Assembly: GCA_030141605.1 (NCBI GenBank)
Contig: JAQGDQ010000405.1
Span: 124,001 to 188,000 of the forward strand
Source: Tubiluchus corallicola
Taxonomy: Eukaryota > Priapulida > Priapulimorpha > Priapulimorphida > Tubiluchidae
Length of the DNA: 64,000 bases
Direction: 5' to 3'
Under the pieces are notes generated by a model. It saw only the letters and a list, made by a program, of their open reading frames with translations, had not been told where the DNA came from and ran no database searches. Shown here one piece after another: positions 1-11,599 of this stretch (the stretch's first letter is position 1; the number at the start of each line of letters is the position of its first letter). A program made the translations under genes and the position numbers.

Positions 1-540
1 CGAGTTTGCTGCATAAAAGGGCGTGATTTTGAGCACATTTCATCATTTTTCTCCTGCTAGGAGAATCTCTGCTAGTTTTCGCTGCGATTTTAGCTGCTTA
101 TTTGCTCATTTATTGCACTGTTGCCCGTTACATCTTGCTCTTGTGAGAGATCCTTTTCTGCTCTTAAATTTGTCAAGAATGCTCTCCGCAGTACAATGAG
201 TCAGTCACGACTAAGTGACCTGATGATCCTTGCAGTTGAGGCTGAGAAAACAAAGAATATGGACTTGAAGTCTGTGGTTGAGCTCTTCTGGAGTGATGTT
301 CTCGTCGATAGTTCTGCGTCGGATTCCTGACAGCTAATAAATACTTAATTAAATTTTAATTTTAAGTTTCCGTTGCTATAGCTTTAAGTTAAATGCCAGT
401 TGGGAATAAATAAATCGTTTTTCTTGCACGAAAAATACTGTGTGGGAATTCAAAATTATACGTTTTTTAAACACTCAAGTTCCTCCATTATATACAGTCG
501 CCCCCCCCCCCCCAATTGTTTTTGGTGCACGACGCCCCTG
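1..540 (+). mobile_element. 3' end of a hAT transposon with transposase C-terminal (dimerisation) fragment
   Basis: Frame 112-330 reads ALLPVTSCSCERSFSALKFV, then LRSTMSQSRLSDLMILAV, the hAT C-terminal dimerisation region (LPVs.asaERsFSaL...k..LRstm...RL..l). It ends at TGA (328-330). About 200 bp on, 524-540 reads GGTGCACGACGCCCCTG, whose reverse complement starts CAGGGGCG, a typical hAT terminus; a C13 run (501-513) lies just inside. The next 8 bases (ATTACGCT) would be the target duplication but the other end is off the window. The rest of the transposase is not readable in the first 110 bases. Confidence 0.75.
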
Positions 541-545
541 ATTAC

Positions 546-750
546 GCTCATGTTCCTGACTATCCCGAAACACAAGGCAACGAACCAGTTCTGTAGACAT
601 GTGAAAGAGATGTGTGCTGATTGGGCAATCAGCAGAGCTTGACTGAGAATGATTAACAGTTTGGTTGACAGTAATTTCACCTAGCTGATTTTAATGCCAT
701 ACTGGTATACAATGTTCAACGATTGGGTCTTACATACACCGTTAGAAGTA
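546..750 (+). repeat. Copy 1 of a ~205-bp dispersed repeat
   Basis: Nearly the same as 5906-6119 in the same direction, beginning GCTCATGTTCCTGACTATCC and ending CACCGTTAGAAGTA; the second copy has a short extra TTTTGTA. It starts right after the hAT terminus, so the hAT probably landed in or next to this repeat. No coding potential or terminal signature identifies the family. Confidence 0.8.
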
Positions 751-804
751 TTGTTAATTATACAATGATTATACCAGAGAAGTAGTTTTTGAATATAACG
801 TACC

Positions 805-1010
805 TTCTGATTTTTTGGCTAGGTGCTTTTGATTTTTTGCTATGCATGTTTTGATTTTTGGCTGTGCACTGTGATTTTTGCTGTGCACTTCTGATTTTTT
901 CCTGCACACTTTTGTTTCTTTGGTATGCCTTTTCGATTTTTTGCTGAGTTATTGTAACTTTTTACTATGCAGTTTTGATTTTGTGTATGCACTTGTTTTT
1001 TGTGCTAAGA
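805..1010 (+). repeat. Degenerate ~30-bp minisatellite (TGATTTTTgCTGTGCACTT-like)
   Basis: Six to seven imperfect units of about 26-32 bp, each with TGATTTTT followed by GCTaTGCA or GCTGTGCAC, in the intron upstream of the first visible CD109-like exon. No coding signal. Confidence 0.7.
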
Positions 1011-1151
1011 ATAACACATTTTTGTAAAAGATATAGAAGCAATATTTAACAAGTTGTTTTTTCTGACAGTTTTTATTGGCAGTTGGTTTAAAATATAGTT
1101 ATGTTGCATTTCGAACTTTACTAAACATTAAGAAGCCAAACTTGTTTTTAG

Positions 1152-1322
1152 GCTAGACATATGGATGCTCAAGAAGTTACGTACAGTGTTTTGCCTTTCC
1201 GATCAAAATCAAATGCGTTTTTACAAATATCAATGGGTGCAGAAAGAAGGCATATGCAAACTGGTGATACTGTGACAATGTTTCTTAATTCAACTGTGCC
1301 AGTTACAAGAGTAACTTACCAG
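1152..1322 (+). CDS. CD109: CD109-like exon 1 of window (MG4/MG5 strands)
   Basis: The exon follows an AG at 1150-1151 and ends at CAG before GTACCT; both ends are phase 0 (57 codons). It encodes FLQISMGAER, then QTGDTVTMFLNST, the usual 'F..I.....v..G..v.f.v.s' strand pattern of MG5 in A2M/CD109 proteins. The donor is weak, but the reading runs directly into the next exon (VTYQ / VSCKGSIV). Confidence 0.8.
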
Positions 1323-2190
1323 GTACCTAACCATATAGAACTTAAACTTGATATTGTTGTGATCAGACAGAAATTGGGACTACTTGAAATTAATTAAACT
1401 GTGGCTTGTGAAAATTTTAATATTGATGCTGTAAAGTTTTGCATTATCTTTCGTAGATCTTTAAAAAGTAGGTATTTTAAAATGACAAACGACTGTTGTT
1501 CATTAACTTGAATTGCTGGAGATGCTGTCTTTCAGTAATAGAATATATTATCAATTGCAAACAAATTAAAAAATTTACCCTTAGCCCTTACACTTTTTGA
1601 AGTTACAGATATTACCTACTCATAATTTTTTAAATAACAGGTAATTAAAAATGTATGCATTTGTTAAATTTTTTACTTGTTACAGATTTTACGTAAAACA
1701 TTCATACTTTTATATATTTTCCTTCAGGTTTTAATTGAAAATTTAAAGAAAACTGGGACAATTTTTCCAAAAAAGTATAGTCAAAATATACATTTTATCG
1801 CCCATAATAACGTGAAAATATTCCTGATTGCCTAAATATCACAAAATGAGGCTAGAGATAATGTCATATTTTTTCTTAGAAATGTTTCGTGAGTGTGTTG
1901 ATATTGTTTGCAAGCAAAACTTGAATTACTGTGTTACCATGTTACTATGATGCAGATATATCATAATCAATGTGCAAATTCCAGACTGTGCAACATCAGA
2001 AGTGAAAAGTGTTCTTATGATGACATTTTGTCTATCCTTTTGTGTGTCTCATTTTGGAAATGCCCATCTAACTAAGAATGGTGAAACACATGCGGCAGCA
2101 GAAAACTAATCCCATAAATTGTAATATTCTTTATATCATTTTGTGCTAGGGTTTAAAACTGTCGTTTTCGTTTTCGTTTAAATATTAAAA

Positions 2191-2662
2191 TAGTGGTTCC
2201 CAACCTTCTGTTGACAGCTACCCATTTCCAGAATCCTGCATAATTATCGTTCGCATTTTTTAACTTACTATTCAACAAATTATTGAACAATGAGTGATTG
2301 TTTCATTAATTCATTAATGTGATGATTGCGCCTGTTTCTCAGTGACCAGCAATACAACAGCAATCAGTATCCAAGGTAAAATGAATAGCGACATGCTTTT
2401 GGGCGGTGTGCACTGTACACAAGTGTGCAGTGTAAAACAACGTGCATTCTTGTTTTTCCCGAAAATCAAGCACTGATATACTGCATTTAGAGGGGGATGC
2501 TCAGTTTCACTTTCCAGAAGAAAATGATGTAATGAGAGACTGAGGAAACAAGACCTACCTATATACTTTTCGTGAAAACAGCATTTTTGACTAGCCCGCG
2601 ACCCCACGAAAAGTGCTTGGCGACCCCAATTGGAGTCGCAACCCCAAGGTTCGGAACCCATG
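2191..2662. mobile_element. MITE with hAT-like terminal inverted repeats
   Basis: The left end TAGTGGTTCCCAACCTTCTG and the right end (reverse complement CATGGGTTCCGAACCTTGGG) match at most positions. The TGGTTCCCAACC end and the inner 'gcgaccccacgaaaagtg' block are common in hAT-derived short elements. No transposase is encoded. The flanks are AT-rich and a clear 8-bp target duplication is not visible, so exact ends may be off by a few bases. Confidence 0.6.
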
Positions 2663-3011
2663 TTTTAAACAGATGATTAAAACAAGTTTGGCCGAGGGAC
2701 TCAATTGAAATCGAGGTGATGGGTTAAGAAAATCTGACTCATCAATAGATGCTAAATTTGTTGTAACATATTTACTCACTGTTTCATAATGATCAGAAAT
2801 GGCATCAATGCCATCATTTAGAAAATATTTAACATATAACAATACAACACTATACATTACAAGACAATAATTAAAATACTGCATTAAAAATCAATGGCAT
2901 TTTTGAGTGTTGTGGAGACACACAAAGAGAAAAATTACTTACATGTTTCTTTTGCATTTGAGAAAATTATCAAGGTCAACCAAACACAATCTTTTGCGGA
3001 ATAATTTAACA

Positions 3012-3818
3012 CTAGCAAAGGCCCCGCAAAAGATTTTGCATAAAAAACCACGTATAATCAATAATACGCGAAAATTATACCTAGTCCTCATTTATAACAC
3101 AAAGCCCGTAACATCCTGCCTACTTACCTAACGCAAAGCAGCAGCTTTTACTGAATTAAAGCTATAAGATTATAGACAGAGTACAATGGATGACGTCACA
3201 ACAATGGCTTTGCGTCAGCAGTTTTCTAAGCGAAAATTGCCGAAAATAGAACATCTTATTAACTCGTCGGTACTCCTCTCGGTGGACCTGTCCTAACATA
3301 TAGCCCACATCATCGTGTAGCCCCGTTCTTCCTCTTTCTGATGAGCCATATATCTCCTTCCGAGAGTCCCACCAGGCGCTGCTAGAACGTTTTTTCCGCA
3401 TGCTGTTTGGTCAAAATTTCGAAAAAATCGCGAGTTGGGTCCGGGAAAATGCCCGTTGCGGGACGCCGTGGCCCTCTCGCGAATTCTAAATAGGCCTATG
3501 ACACCCATTGCTGAACGGGCTATCTATCCATAGTCAGCAACACCCATAGCCCATTCCCGTTCTCTACATCTCAGCCGTATAACTTTTGCAAAAAACGACC
3601 GAAAAATGGCCATTCTTCGAGGTTTTTCGCCCCCGTTCCTCCCGGTGGGCCCGATTCGAAAAATAAACCATCAATGGCACGACACTCGATCAAGACCTTT
3701 CGTTTGATATACAGATCGCCGCAGATGGTGCCCTCGTCGGAGCTGTAGCCTCGAATCTTATATATATATAAATAAATATATATATATATATATATACCAA
3801 GAATATTAATATAAGAGA
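3012..3818 (-). mobile_element. Non-autonomous Helitron, copy A (tandem pair)
   Basis: Read on the minus strand it begins TCTCTTATATTAATATTCTT at 3818 and ends GGGGCCTTTGCTAG at 3012, with a hairpin GCAAAA-TC-TTTTGC ten bases before CTAG. 5' TC, 3' hairpin plus CTAG, T after the 3' end and no target duplication are the Helitron signature. It has an inner (TA)n tract near its 5' end. No Rep/helicase sequence. Confidence 0.88.
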
Positions 3819-4604
3819 CTAGCAAAGGCCCCGCAAAAGATTTTGCGTAAAAAACCACGTGTAATCAATAATACGCGAACATCCTACCTAGTTCTCATTT
3901 ATAACACAAAGCCCGTAACATCATGCCTACTGTTTGTTTAACTAACGCAAAGCCTGCAGCTTTTTGCTGAATTAAAGTTATAAGCAGAGTAGAGTACAAT
4001 GGATGACGTCACAACAATGCCTTTGCGTCAGCAATTTTCTAAGCGAAAATTGCCGAAAATAGAACTCCTAATTAACTCGTCGGTACTTCTCTCGGTGGAC
4101 CTGCCCTAACATATAGCCCACATCATCGTGTAGCCCTGTCCTTCCTCTTTGTAAAGAGCCCCATATCTCCTTCCTAGAGTCCCACCGGGCGACGCTAGAA
4201 CGTTTTTCCCGCATGCTGTTTGGTGAAAATTTCGAAAAAATCGCGAGTTGAGTCCAGGAAAACGCCCGTTGCGGGGCGCCCTGGCCCTCTCGCGAATTCT
4301 AAATAGGCCTATGACACCCATCGCTGAACGGGCTATCTATCCATAGCCAGCACCACCTTCGGCCCGTTCCAGTTCTCCGCATCTCAGCCGTATAACTTTT
4401 GCAAAAAACGGCCGAAAAATGGCCATTTTTGGAGGTTTTTCGCCTCCCGTTCCTCCCGGTGGGCCCGATTTGAAAAATAAACCCCCAATGAGACGACACT
4501 AGATCGAGACCTTTCTTTTGATATATAGATCGCCGCAAATGGTGCCCTCGTCCGGGCTGTAGCCTCGAATCTTATATATATACCAAGAATATTAATATAA
4601 GAGA
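3819..4604 (-). mobile_element. Non-autonomous Helitron, copy B (tandem pair)
   Basis: Same family and direction as copy A. The 5' TCTCTTATATTAATATTCTT is at 4604, preceded on the minus strand by A; the 3' CTAG at 3819 abuts the 5' TC of copy A with no bases between. The hairpin GCAAAA/TTTTGC lies before the CTAG. The two copies differ at many sites, so this is not a recent segmental duplication. Confidence 0.88.
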
Positions 4605-5071
4605 TTTGCTGCGGTCACAAGCAGAGAATCACCCATAGAATTTGGAAGTGAATTCTATATGTTTACAATTCAGTTTGAAAAAATTGTCCAAACTGCATTT
4701 TACTTGTTGTTTGTACAAAAAGTTACTGCCCTAGAAAAAATTATCAGCTGCCAAACCTATACTTCTTTATGAATAATTTCATATTACTTACATAGGTCAT
4801 TTTGAATTCGCTTTTCTTCTGATGACTTTATAACTTTTAGTCTGTCGGAGCATGAGACATGAGCCATACTGCTACTGTGATACATGAGACACGATGCATC
4901 TAAAAAAGAGTTTACTTGTAAAATTACTACTAAAATATCTTTGCATGCTCTCTACAACATCAATTGACATCAAGCATATTGGTCTATCACTCTGTCTATG
5001 CTGTGACATAAGCACGCTTAGCAGCATTCAAGACATCAGCTCCCATTGAATAACTTCTTTCTTTAGTAACT

Positions 5072-5171
5072 ATTGACAAGTATTGTCCAGTCAGCGGACA
5101 AACTCATCGTGCTTTTTGATCCATTGACAAGTATTGTCCAGTCAGCGGACAAACTCATCGTGCTTTTTGAT
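5072..5171 (+). repeat. Two-unit 51-bp tandem duplication
   Basis: ATTGACAAGTATTGTCCAGT through GTGCTTTTTGAT occurs twice in direct succession without visible mismatch (units start at 5072 and 5123), then diverges. Identity suggests a recent duplication; no gene here. Confidence 0.9.
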
Positions 5172-5313
5172 GCATAAAATTTGCAAGGCAGCAGATATTT
5201 TGACAAGAAATTGAAACTTTAAGAAGCCAAAAATCTAATTAAAATTTAAGCAGAATGTAGTGACAAAATTTCAAAGAAATACAAAATTCACGGAGTGTCT
5301 AGTAAGGTCTTTA

Positions 5314-5523
5314 TTATAAAGGAACTTTAATACAAATGGGCAACAGAATATAATTATGAAAGTCTCTCTTGTTTTTGATATATAAAATTGAATATATGAA
5401 CACATCATGCCTGCAACATATTTTTTCTACATTTAGCTGATTGTGTGTCATTCGCAAGCTTTTATCCACTTTTTGCATTAATTTGATCGCTCTATTCTGC
5501 AGATGATCTTCCACAAATTTCAT
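5314..5523 (-). pseudogene. Non-LTR retrotransposon RT C-terminal fragment
   Basis: Minus-strand frame with LQNRAIKLMQKVDKSLRMTH and a following stretch fits the 'LQNRa.r.i......~.......L....~..R......~..~yki' tail of non-LTR reverse transcriptases. Short and isolated. It could belong with the RT piece at 6441-6638 on the same strand, the gap being filled by the 205-bp repeat. Confidence 0.5.
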
Positions 5524-5905
5524 AACTCACAAGTCCCAATAGCATCTCTTAACCATGATTGTAACCAGAAAAATAGCATAAAATTGACTATTTCAATATA
5601 CGAATATTATATTGATATATAACATACATTTTGACCGCATTTGAATTAATTTGAACTGTGAAGATCTTATTGAGGTTTACAAGAACTGACCAAGAAAGAA
5701 AAAATTCTGCCTGAATGTGGATTCCTATGAGAATGCCCGCTTACCACATAATTCTGAATTAGTTCAACTCTGCCGCCAGGCCTCAACTATTGTAAATTGC
5801 AAACTAGCAGTTCCTATATCCAGCTCAAACCTACTTTATTTTTACATGCATGTTAACCCAGAAACATTTATACATGCTAACTTGGGCTTCAATATAAAGG
5901 TCCCT

Positions 5906-6119
5906 GCTCATGTTCCTGACTATCCCGAAACACAAGGCAACGAACCAGTTCTGTGGGCATGTGAAACAGATGCGCACTGATTGGGCAATCAGCAGAGCTT
6001 GACTGAGAATGATTAACAGTTTGGTTGACCGTAATTTCACCTAGCTGATTTTAATGCCATACTGGTATACAATGTTCAACGATTGGGTCTTACATACATT
6101 TTGTACACCGTTAGAAGTA
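5906..6119 (+). repeat. Copy 2 of the ~205-bp dispersed repeat
   Basis: Direct repeat of 546-750 with a few substitutions and a short insertion. Sequence homology stops at both ends. The upstream open frame (5717-5980) partly overlaps it and has no recognisable domain. Confidence 0.8.
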
Positions 6120-6440
6120 CATTTTATTATTTGTGCTAAATATTTCAAAAATCATATTAGTTATTCTGTTAGCTTTTAAGCATACTTCAATACAACCGAC
6201 ATTGCATTTTAAGTTTTGTGAAATTTTAATGGCAAAATGACAAACAACATTCACTGATTCAATTTCTTTATCCGAAATGAAATAGCTATTACGAGAGTTG
6301 TAACTGCCAATGTGAACAGCATTACAATTTGGAATAGCTATTTTTTAATTTCCACATATTTGCCAATTCAGTAATACTATCTATGCTCATTGTATATCAC
6401 ACGATCCAGATTACAAAGGTGTTGATACAACTTGACATTA

Positions 6441-6638
6441 TCAGCAATTGTTGATGAAGAGCAAAAACGTCTTTTGTGGTACACCTGATGTGACTGTTAT
6501 ATAATCTGAACCTGAGTCTCCGATAACAACATGGCATTTTCTTTGTGTCAGAAAACAAGCTATCCATTGAACAATGAACCTTGTATACATATTTTGTATA
6601 TACACACAGGCTAATTTGTGCAAAGCTTTATACGACAA
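6441..6638 (-). pseudogene. Non-LTR RT fragment (VTSGVPQ motif)
   Basis: Minus-strand frame reads VQWIACFLTQRKCHVVIGDS, then YITVTSGVPQ and LLFINNC: the RT region 'WI..fL..R.q.V.~......~.V.SGVPQGs.LgPlLF.~~iND', with a deletion after VPQ. Only this block survives. Confidence 0.65.
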
Positions 6639-6691
6639 ACTGTATCAAAGGTTTAGTCTAGTTATACAAAATAACTTTGATTATAAATATC

Positions 6692-6775
6692 TCACCGAGA
6701 CATGGCTGTCATCCAGACATTGATACTAGTGATCTAGTAATAAATGGGTACCAGCAATCACCCTTCTCTGCGGTT
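6692..6775 (+). pseudogene. Non-LTR endonuclease fragment (LTETWL)
   Basis: Plus-strand frames show LTETWLSS and, after a one-base shift, IDTSDLVINGYQQS. 'TETWL.......~~~.gY' is the catalytic-Glu region of the apurinic endonuclease of non-LTR elements. It lies opposite in direction to the RT scrap just to its left, so it is a separate insertion. Confidence 0.5.
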
Positions 6776-8879
6776 GCAATGCTATTCACTTGTATTTAAG
6801 GGTATTTTAGAGGCCTCAAATGAGTACACAGACTTCGCCAAACGTGAAAAATGTACTTATAATAAGTCAGTTTTTAGGCAAATTTATCTATAATTTTTGT
6901 AGCTAACGTAGAGAGTAGATTGTAGGTATTTGAATTTCAGGGCCACCCGGATGAACCAACAAATTGTAGGCCTCAATGTGTCCATGGCACCTAAAATACT
7001 TGATAAAGTTTGTACAACCAAGTTTTAACCTACTTGGAAATCATTAATTTACTGAAACAACAATCCCAGATGCAGATAAAATGTTATTGATGCAGTATTA
7101 TTTTGTCATAGAAAACTAGAAATAAGCAGAGATAAATAACTGTTGGCCAGTAGTAGCTGAAATGTTGGTCAACCTTACATGAAAGCCGGTGCAGCTCATT
7201 CATTCAAGTGAATGACACTTCTGCTGCACTTAGCAATTACAGCAAAATAATAGTTACATAGTAACAATAATTGTTTCTTTACATTTGAGACAGATAAGCG
7301 ATCTCTAAACTAAGTTCACTTATCTATTGAAAGTGATCTACTTACTACACAGTGAAAGAAAACATCCAGGAATACAGTAAGAACAGAGCGGATACCAATG
7401 TCTAACCCATTTATTTGATTTAGCGCCAGCATTAAAATAAATACAATTTTTATTCACTATTTGCTTAGAAAAATGTTTATAAATATAAACTATTCACATA
7501 TTAATAAATTGTCTCTCTGGCGATTTTAAATTCTGCACACAGTAATTTGTTCATATAAATTAACTGATGTAATTATAGGCACAGAAAGCCAAAAAGTCAC
7601 ACAAAACTGACTGATTTGTAATGTTGCAATGCAAAGTCATACAACCAAATTATAAGCTCTGAACTTATCAGCTCTGAATTTGGAAAACCTTTATGGCTTT
7701 TTGTTCTAATGTGCAGATAAGTTACCAGACAAAAAAAGACTACTATAAACTTTTCAAAAAAATTTTACTCATGATTTGCGACATATTTAAAATTTAGTTG
7801 GATATAAATGAATTGAAACTCAGTTGTCTTTTGTCAAATTGTCAGGGGCTTGGCACAGTGCTAATTAACTTTTTGTCATAAACTGGGGGAAAGTTCCTAA
7901 ATTTAGTGGCTCCATAAGTCAAAAGTGAATCACAGAATACTGCTTTAAGAACTTTGTTTTAATCTGCCACGTTGTATTAGGGCAGCTAATTAAGTGCACT
8001 GGTGCACCACACCTACTGTGTACCCGCTGCTTTTTTTTCATGTTGTATAGCACCGTCGATGGGCGATTCCATTTCCTGCAAAGGTAAGCGAAGTTCTCTC
8101 TCAGTGCTATCGCATGTCACGCTGTGTTTAGGTTGAGGTAGTAATTGGGAGGCAAATCGGGACAAAGGAAGGTTATGACTAAAATCTCTATTAAAAATTC
8201 TAAATTGGGAGAGTTGTAATGTCTGGTATTTATTGTAACTGACGTAGATCTAAGCTGCAATTAGGTAGTGTAATTCCACTTCAATGATGCAACCTATCAC
8301 TTGTACCAAAGCCGTACATTGTTTTAAAACCGTCCCTTACATCCTAGCTCATTAAAACACATTAATTTAGAAACGATGTAAAAGAAATGCTTACCACTCA
8401 TGCACTTCTCGCATACTGAAGTCCAACTACTGCATTACACTACATTACATTACATTACACTACTGCATTAACACTACACTGAAGTCCTATGATCGGGATA
8501 AGTATAGCAACTAAACCAATAAAAATAAGGATGCACTGGAAACTGAAATTAACGAAATGAAAATCTAAACGACATAGTAATTTATAAAGCACGTAAACTC
8601 CACGTCAATTATGACTTAGTAGACTACTACTCTGCCGCATTTACAGAACTGCAACAGTACGTATTAAACAATGGCTCAACCAAACCACATGATTCACGTT
8701 GACATGCTATTTGTGCATCATTAAAGAAACAAAAAGACACATGAAAGAATAAATAATTTGAATAAATAAAAATTCCTGGTAGATCAAGAAGATTAGTTAT
8801 CTAGATTCTAATGTTGCTTTTTATATTATGTTATATTATGCTTTAATAACATAGTAGTGTTTATTGATTTTTTTTACAG

Positions 8880-9068
8880 GTCAGTTGCAAAGGCAGTATT
8901 GTGACAACCAAAGAAGTGAGTATGGATGGTAGAATGCAGTCTTCTTTTGAAGTGCAAGTCACACATGAAATGGCACCGAAGTCCAACATCGTGGCCTTTT
9001 ATGTGTTGAATGATGAATTTATAGCTGATGGCCTTGAATTCGACGTTGATGGTGCTTTTAAAAATACG
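8880..9068 (+). CDS. CD109: CD109-like exon 2 (MG5/MG6 border)
   Basis: A polypyrimidine tract and ACAG precede the exon; the donor is GTAAAA; both phases are 0 (63 codons). Motifs KGSIV, FEVQVTHEMAPKSNIVAFYV and the following 'D.FIAD...F.V' match the MG5 to MG6 junction (maP...l..Y.v..GE..aD...f.v). This is among the strongest family matches in the gene. Confidence 0.9.
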
Positions 9069-10699
9069 GTAAAACTTACATCACCTTGTGCCGTTGTTAT
9101 TGTATGTAAGAGCACTATTGGCTTCAATTGTGCCAACACTACCCTCTGTTACTTTGGTTACATCCTACTTGTGAGTTAGGCATTACTACTTGACTGTTAA
9201 CCTCTGCCCAATCTGGGCTTCCTTGTTGTAAGCCAGCTGTAACATTACCAGCTTAAGCTGTTAAGTCTGTTACTATGAAACTTCTTCACTAGTTTATTTT
9301 GCTTAAATCTGTGTGGTTTGATGTTTTATGTCAGTGATTTCACATGTACATACTGTTAAATTGTTAGTTCAATAGTTAAATATTTTTCTGTTAAATGCGA
9401 TGTGAGAAACTGATAAAGATTATCACTAGTGCTTATTTCTTACTCTTCAGAAAGCAATTAAGCTTTCGTAATTATTTTGTAGTATTAGTCACTTCTTACT
9501 TCATCTTGCAATAGTAGTGGATCAGTTTTTCTTATCTGATTCTGGCTTGCATTACCACATTTTTTTCCAGGTAATTTGGGGGCTTAATAAAGGCCACTAC
9601 TTTAATATATTACACTTACGATAGCTAAACATACTAATGGCAATTGGTATATGAATCTTACAGATTTGTAATGAGAGTAGGATTTTAAGTTGTAAAAGCT
9701 TATATTATAATGAGTGTTTAGTTTGACTTTAATGTTTAAGGTACCACAATATAAAAGCGAATACATAAGAATTTCCAAACCAGGGAAATTCAATAAATCT
9801 TATCCAACTGTATTGCTGGACAACACACTTTTAACCTGGACAGATACAGTTACTATTTACATCACATTATTATACATACGATTTAATGAATGATCTTCAC
9901 ATTCTTAGTAAACGAGGTGATTTTATTTACCGTCCTTAGGGCATATATGCCAACTTTTGATTTGGTTGTTCTGATTTAAAATGCAGACTACTTCAAACCT
10001 ATTGTCTAGGATATTACGGTTGCCAGAGTTAGTTGAATAGCTCGAAGACACATTTTCTTGATACAGCTTGGAATATGGCTATCCATAAGTTGTGGAAACT
10101 GCCCTATTGACCACACGTTTATATTTTGCCCCACATTTCTATTACCGTTCAGCAGAGCAAGCACTTTGTAAGATGATGGGTTAAATTCTGTAACCTATAA
10201 AGATAATAATAGCCCGACAATTAACTTTTTAGCCAAACATGTTATATGATGTAAACTTAACAATAGATTTCAACTTGCATAAAATTGTTATAGAAAATAA
10301 TGTATCTCTGAAAGATATATTTAGAATTTTTTCTGCGTTATTTCGTAAGCATGTGAAAATATGCAATTTATCTCCTAGGACGCTAGCGAAAGATTGTAGA
10401 AATTGTTTAGTAATTAGGAATTTTTATGAGAGTATCAATTGACAAAAGTGTTTGGGTATGCTGTGTCTTTTTAAATTAATTGCTTTGTCTTCTGGTGTAA
10501 TGTATGTGTAAATAATATTGTCAGTGTTCTTCTTTTTTTGTTATCAGTGTTTTATATTTATTGTATTTTTGCTGCTAACCTACTTATTTTTATAATTGAA
10601 CCAGTTATGTAAGTGTATACGTGTGTTAGAAAAGAAATAATGTTAATAATAATAATAATGCACAATAGCCTTGCTGGTAATACGCTTTCCCATTCTTAG
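9069..10699 (+). other. Intron 2: no recognisable element
   Basis: AT-rich intron with an (AAT)n run at 10643-10662. Open frames at 9602-9793 (minus) and 10239-10442 (plus) have no motif and unremarkable composition. Confidence 0.6.
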
Positions 10700-10849
10700 A
10701 TCACTGTTTCATGGGATGCGGAAGTGAGAGATGCGGGAGAAAAAGTTAAAGTGCGTATCTCCACTACACCCAATTCATTTGTTGGATTTCTAACTGTCGA
10801 CAAGAGTGTTAGACTCCTAAAGGCAGATGGTGATATTACCAAAAAACGG
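10700..10849 (+). CDS. CD109: CD109-like exon 3 (MG6, VDKSV segment)
   Basis: The acceptor is TTAG and the donor GTGGGT; phases 0/0, 50 codons. The frame contains GEKVKVRIST, then GFLTVDKSVRLL, the classic MG6 'v.l.v.a.p.s..gl.aVDkSv.lL' strand. It continues in phase from exon 2. Confidence 0.9.
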
Positions 10850-11599
10850 GTGGGTACTAACTTACTAAAATTACTTTTGCAAAAAGCAAACTTTATGTGA
10901 CTGAATGTATGTGTAAGAGGTTTCTCTGACTACTTCTTAATGTTTTTGAATGGCACTGTGAGTGATTTCATGCACTTTTATGTACCTACAACACTTTAGT
11001 GGTTTTGTATTTGCAAAAAATTGTGAAACTGTCCAAATTAACTGGGCACCTGAATTCAATTTTACTGTGCTTGCACCTAATCATGAATAAGACATGTTTT
11101 GACATGCTTTTACAAATTCTGGGCATTTCCATTTATTTTCTTTTTTTAGTTTGTTATCAAAAGACTTACCCTTTCTGGCTATTATATAATTCCCGAAGTG
11201 TCTCAGTTTACTTGCATACTTCATTTTTGATTATCTTGTTAAAATGTGTGCTCATACCTTTATAGAACATAATAATTATCAGATATTCAACTTTTCGAAT
11301 ATTAGTTGTTAGCCTTATTTTATGCAACAACACCAAAATTACGTAAATAAGAGAAAACGTGCAAGCACATTTTTACCAATTTGGCTTCAAATCTTGTTTG
11401 TGAAGTGGTATTTTTGTTATGCACCATTTTAAGTGAATTCTACATTACTTAACATAATTGATTACCAGTTGTGCAACTATTTTTAAGTAGTTGTATAACC
11501 GAAACCAACGATGTAGATCAAAACAACACTGTCTTCATAATCCATCACCTAGCCATTGCAGAATGATTACTTGCCGAGTATTAAGAAGCCTTTCAAAAT

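Larger units (their letters stand above)
1323..8879 (+). other. Intron 1: mostly transposon debris
   Basis: Contains a MITE (2191-2662), two Helitrons (3012-4604), a 51-bp tandem duplication, non-LTR fragments and one copy of the 205-bp repeat, each listed apart. In 1323-2190, 4605-5070, 6780-8879 I see only AT-rich sequence, with a short ACATT/ACACT run at 8440-8475 and a T-run before the exon 2 acceptor. Confidence 0.8.

Noticed and set aside
5717-5980. 87-codon plus-strand frame overlapping the 205-bp repeat
   Set aside because: No domain, partly made of repeat sequence that is non-coding in its other copy.
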